DNA of 7,032 nt from Oscillospiraceae bacterium (GTDB lineage: Bacteria; Bacillota; Clostridia; Oscillospirales; Oscillospiraceae). This document shows positions 6,300 through 7,032 of the stretch, in pieces. Both the position numbers and the translations under genes were made by a program. The notes under the pieces are model-generated. The model saw only the letters and a list, made by a program, of their open reading frames with translations. It was not told the DNA's origin and searched no databases. The stretch covers positions 1-7,032 of the forward strand of contig JAHHSE010000079.1 of assembly GCA_020025395.1 (NCBI GenBank), read 5' to 3'. Positions within the stretch are counted from its first letter, which is position 1. Each line of letters starts with the position of its first letter.

Positions 6300-6971
6300 A
6301 TGGGAGCTTTTGTGGGCGCGCAAGCATTTTTTAATATTCCCATTTTGGAAGTTGCAAAAAAATACAATTACGACAAGGATAATCTTTTGATTTTGGAAGG
6401 AAATGAACGTTCCCTTAAAATGGAATACCCTCAAACTTATCATAATATAATTTCCTGCCGACATCATGCGGATAAAAGAACCCCGCTGGAATATGCTCAA
6501 GATCTTGTTGCATCATGGTTAGTGGAAGATAGTTTTTTGCATCTGCTGAATTCTCAAGGACTTTCTGCACAATTTCATGGCGCAGATCAAAACAGAAAAA
6601 TTTTATCAGAGGTTCATACATCTGCATCAAGTGATTTTTTAGTATCCTATAACGGAATTCAAAGAACCCTCGAACTCATGAATGATTATACCGGTTTTTG
6701 GAAAAAGCATCATATACTGCATCTGCGGGACAATAAGTTTACGAAGATGCAAAAAGAAAACGCATTGTTTTTAGCTGTCTCCATGACAGATAAAACATAT
6801 GCACTGTTTGATTTCGAAGAAGAGATAATGTTTGAATATATCAATGGTCATATACCATATGGTGGGAAACCGGCATATGCTATTCCTTTGGCAGATGAAT
6901 GCTTAAAACACGCTTCTTCACAAAACATAATAGCGGAAATCATTACTCATATGAAAAAAGGCCGGATTTAA
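6300..6971 (+). CDS. Hypothetical protein, possible PD-(D/E)XK nuclease-like fold
   Basis: This 223-residue protein is soluble-looking and is not one I recognise by name. A helical N-terminal part includes RTPLEYAQDLVASWLVED (60-77). It is followed by GADQNRK (94-100), SASSDFLV (108-115), TLELMNDYTGFW (123-134), LRDNKF (142-147) and a hydrophobic strand ALFLAVS (155-161). Strand-SD, then LEL about 12 residues later, then a basic helix, is the layout of PD-(D/E)XK restriction-endonuclease-like folds, with candidate acidic residues E76, D112 and E125. The canonical lysine two residues after E125 is M127, so K146 might substitute or the protein may be inactive. This is inference from motif order only. 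The gene is clearly AT-richer than the operon to its left and uses more AAA, ATA and TTT codons, suggesting a different origin. Its upstream promoter is probably that at 5952-5980; no closer one is convincing. The stop lies within a terminator-like hairpin. Confidence 0.8.
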   Translation: MGAFVGAQAFFNIPILEVAKKYNYDKDNLLILEGNERSLKMEYPQTYHNIISCRHHADKRTPLEYAQDLVASWLVEDSFLHLLNSQGLSAQFHGADQNRKILSEVHTSASSDFLVSYNGIQRTLELMNDYTGFWKKHHILHLRDNKFTKMQKENALFLAVSMTDKTYALFDFEEEIMFEYINGHIPYGGKPAYAIPLADECLKHASSQNIIAEIITHMKKGRI

Positions 6972-6982
6972 TCCGGCCTTTC
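6954..6982 (-). terminator. Intrinsic terminator, strongest for leftward transcription
   Basis: An 11-bp stem (AAAGGCCGGAT, 6957-6967, pairing with 6971-6981) has a 3-nt loop. On the minus strand it is followed by six T (complement of A 6954-6959), the form of a good intrinsic terminator. On the plus strand only TTT then C follows, so rightward termination would be weaker. The plus-strand gene's TAA (6969-6971) lies in the loop and descending arm. This placement suggests a convergent gene from beyond the right edge ends here; it may act in both directions. Confidence 0.75.
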
Positions 6983-7032
6983 AGCTTGTCAAAAAAGCCT
7001 CGCAGAGTTTGCCGCCGCAGCGGTAAATAAAA

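Noticed and set aside
6101..6334. 77-codon rightward frame overlapping the start of the 6300 gene
   Set aside because: No ribosome-binding site, crosses the composition boundary, and overlaps a better-supported gene.
6983..7032. Leftward open frames entering from the right edge
   Set aside because: All three frames are possible short C-termini (one ends near 6983, one near 6990, one runs to about 6942), but 50 nt is too little to choose or name a gene.

Overview
The window looks like chromosomal DNA from a GC-rich Gram-positive anaerobe, most plausibly a gut clostridium of the Oscillospirales type. This is inferred from strong GGAGG-type ribosome-binding sites, frequent TTG/GTG starts, heavy use of AGG/CGG arginine codons and sigma-A-like promoters with extended -10 elements. 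No single marker gene fixes the taxon.

Left and middle (1-5812): one leftward operon of five genes, each overlapping the next by 4, 23, 86 and 4 nt. In transcription order they are a UbiA-like membrane prenyltransferase (start TTG 5762), a GtrA-family membrane protein, a long two-half GNAT acyltransferase, a compact AMP-dependent acyl ligase, and a PEP-synthase/PPDK-like phosphotransferase that runs off the left edge before its C-terminal phosphohistidine domain. A promoter (TTGAAA, 17 nt, TACACT with extended TG) lies immediately upstream. The set suggests a dedicated pathway for a prenylated or polyprenyl-linked, acylated and phosphorylated membrane compound: ATP-dependent activation (ligase, PPDK-like), group transfer (UbiA, GNAT) and membrane translocation (GtrA). 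The product cannot be named from sequence, and more members may lie beyond the left edge.

Intergenic (5813-6299): about 490 nt with no convincing gene. It holds a rightward promoter (GTGACA, 17 nt, TAAAAT, extended TG), two copies of AGGGGACGG, and a long imperfect inverted-repeat structure (6078-6246) whose G-U pairs favour a rightward RNA.

Right (6300-7032): an AT-rich rightward gene for a 223-residue protein that I do not recognise by name. Its motif layout resembles PD-(D/E)XK restriction-endonuclease-like folds, and its composition suggests acquisition from elsewhere. Its stop codon lies inside a strong hairpin that has a six-T run only on the leftward strand, so it probably terminates a convergent gene beyond the right edge.
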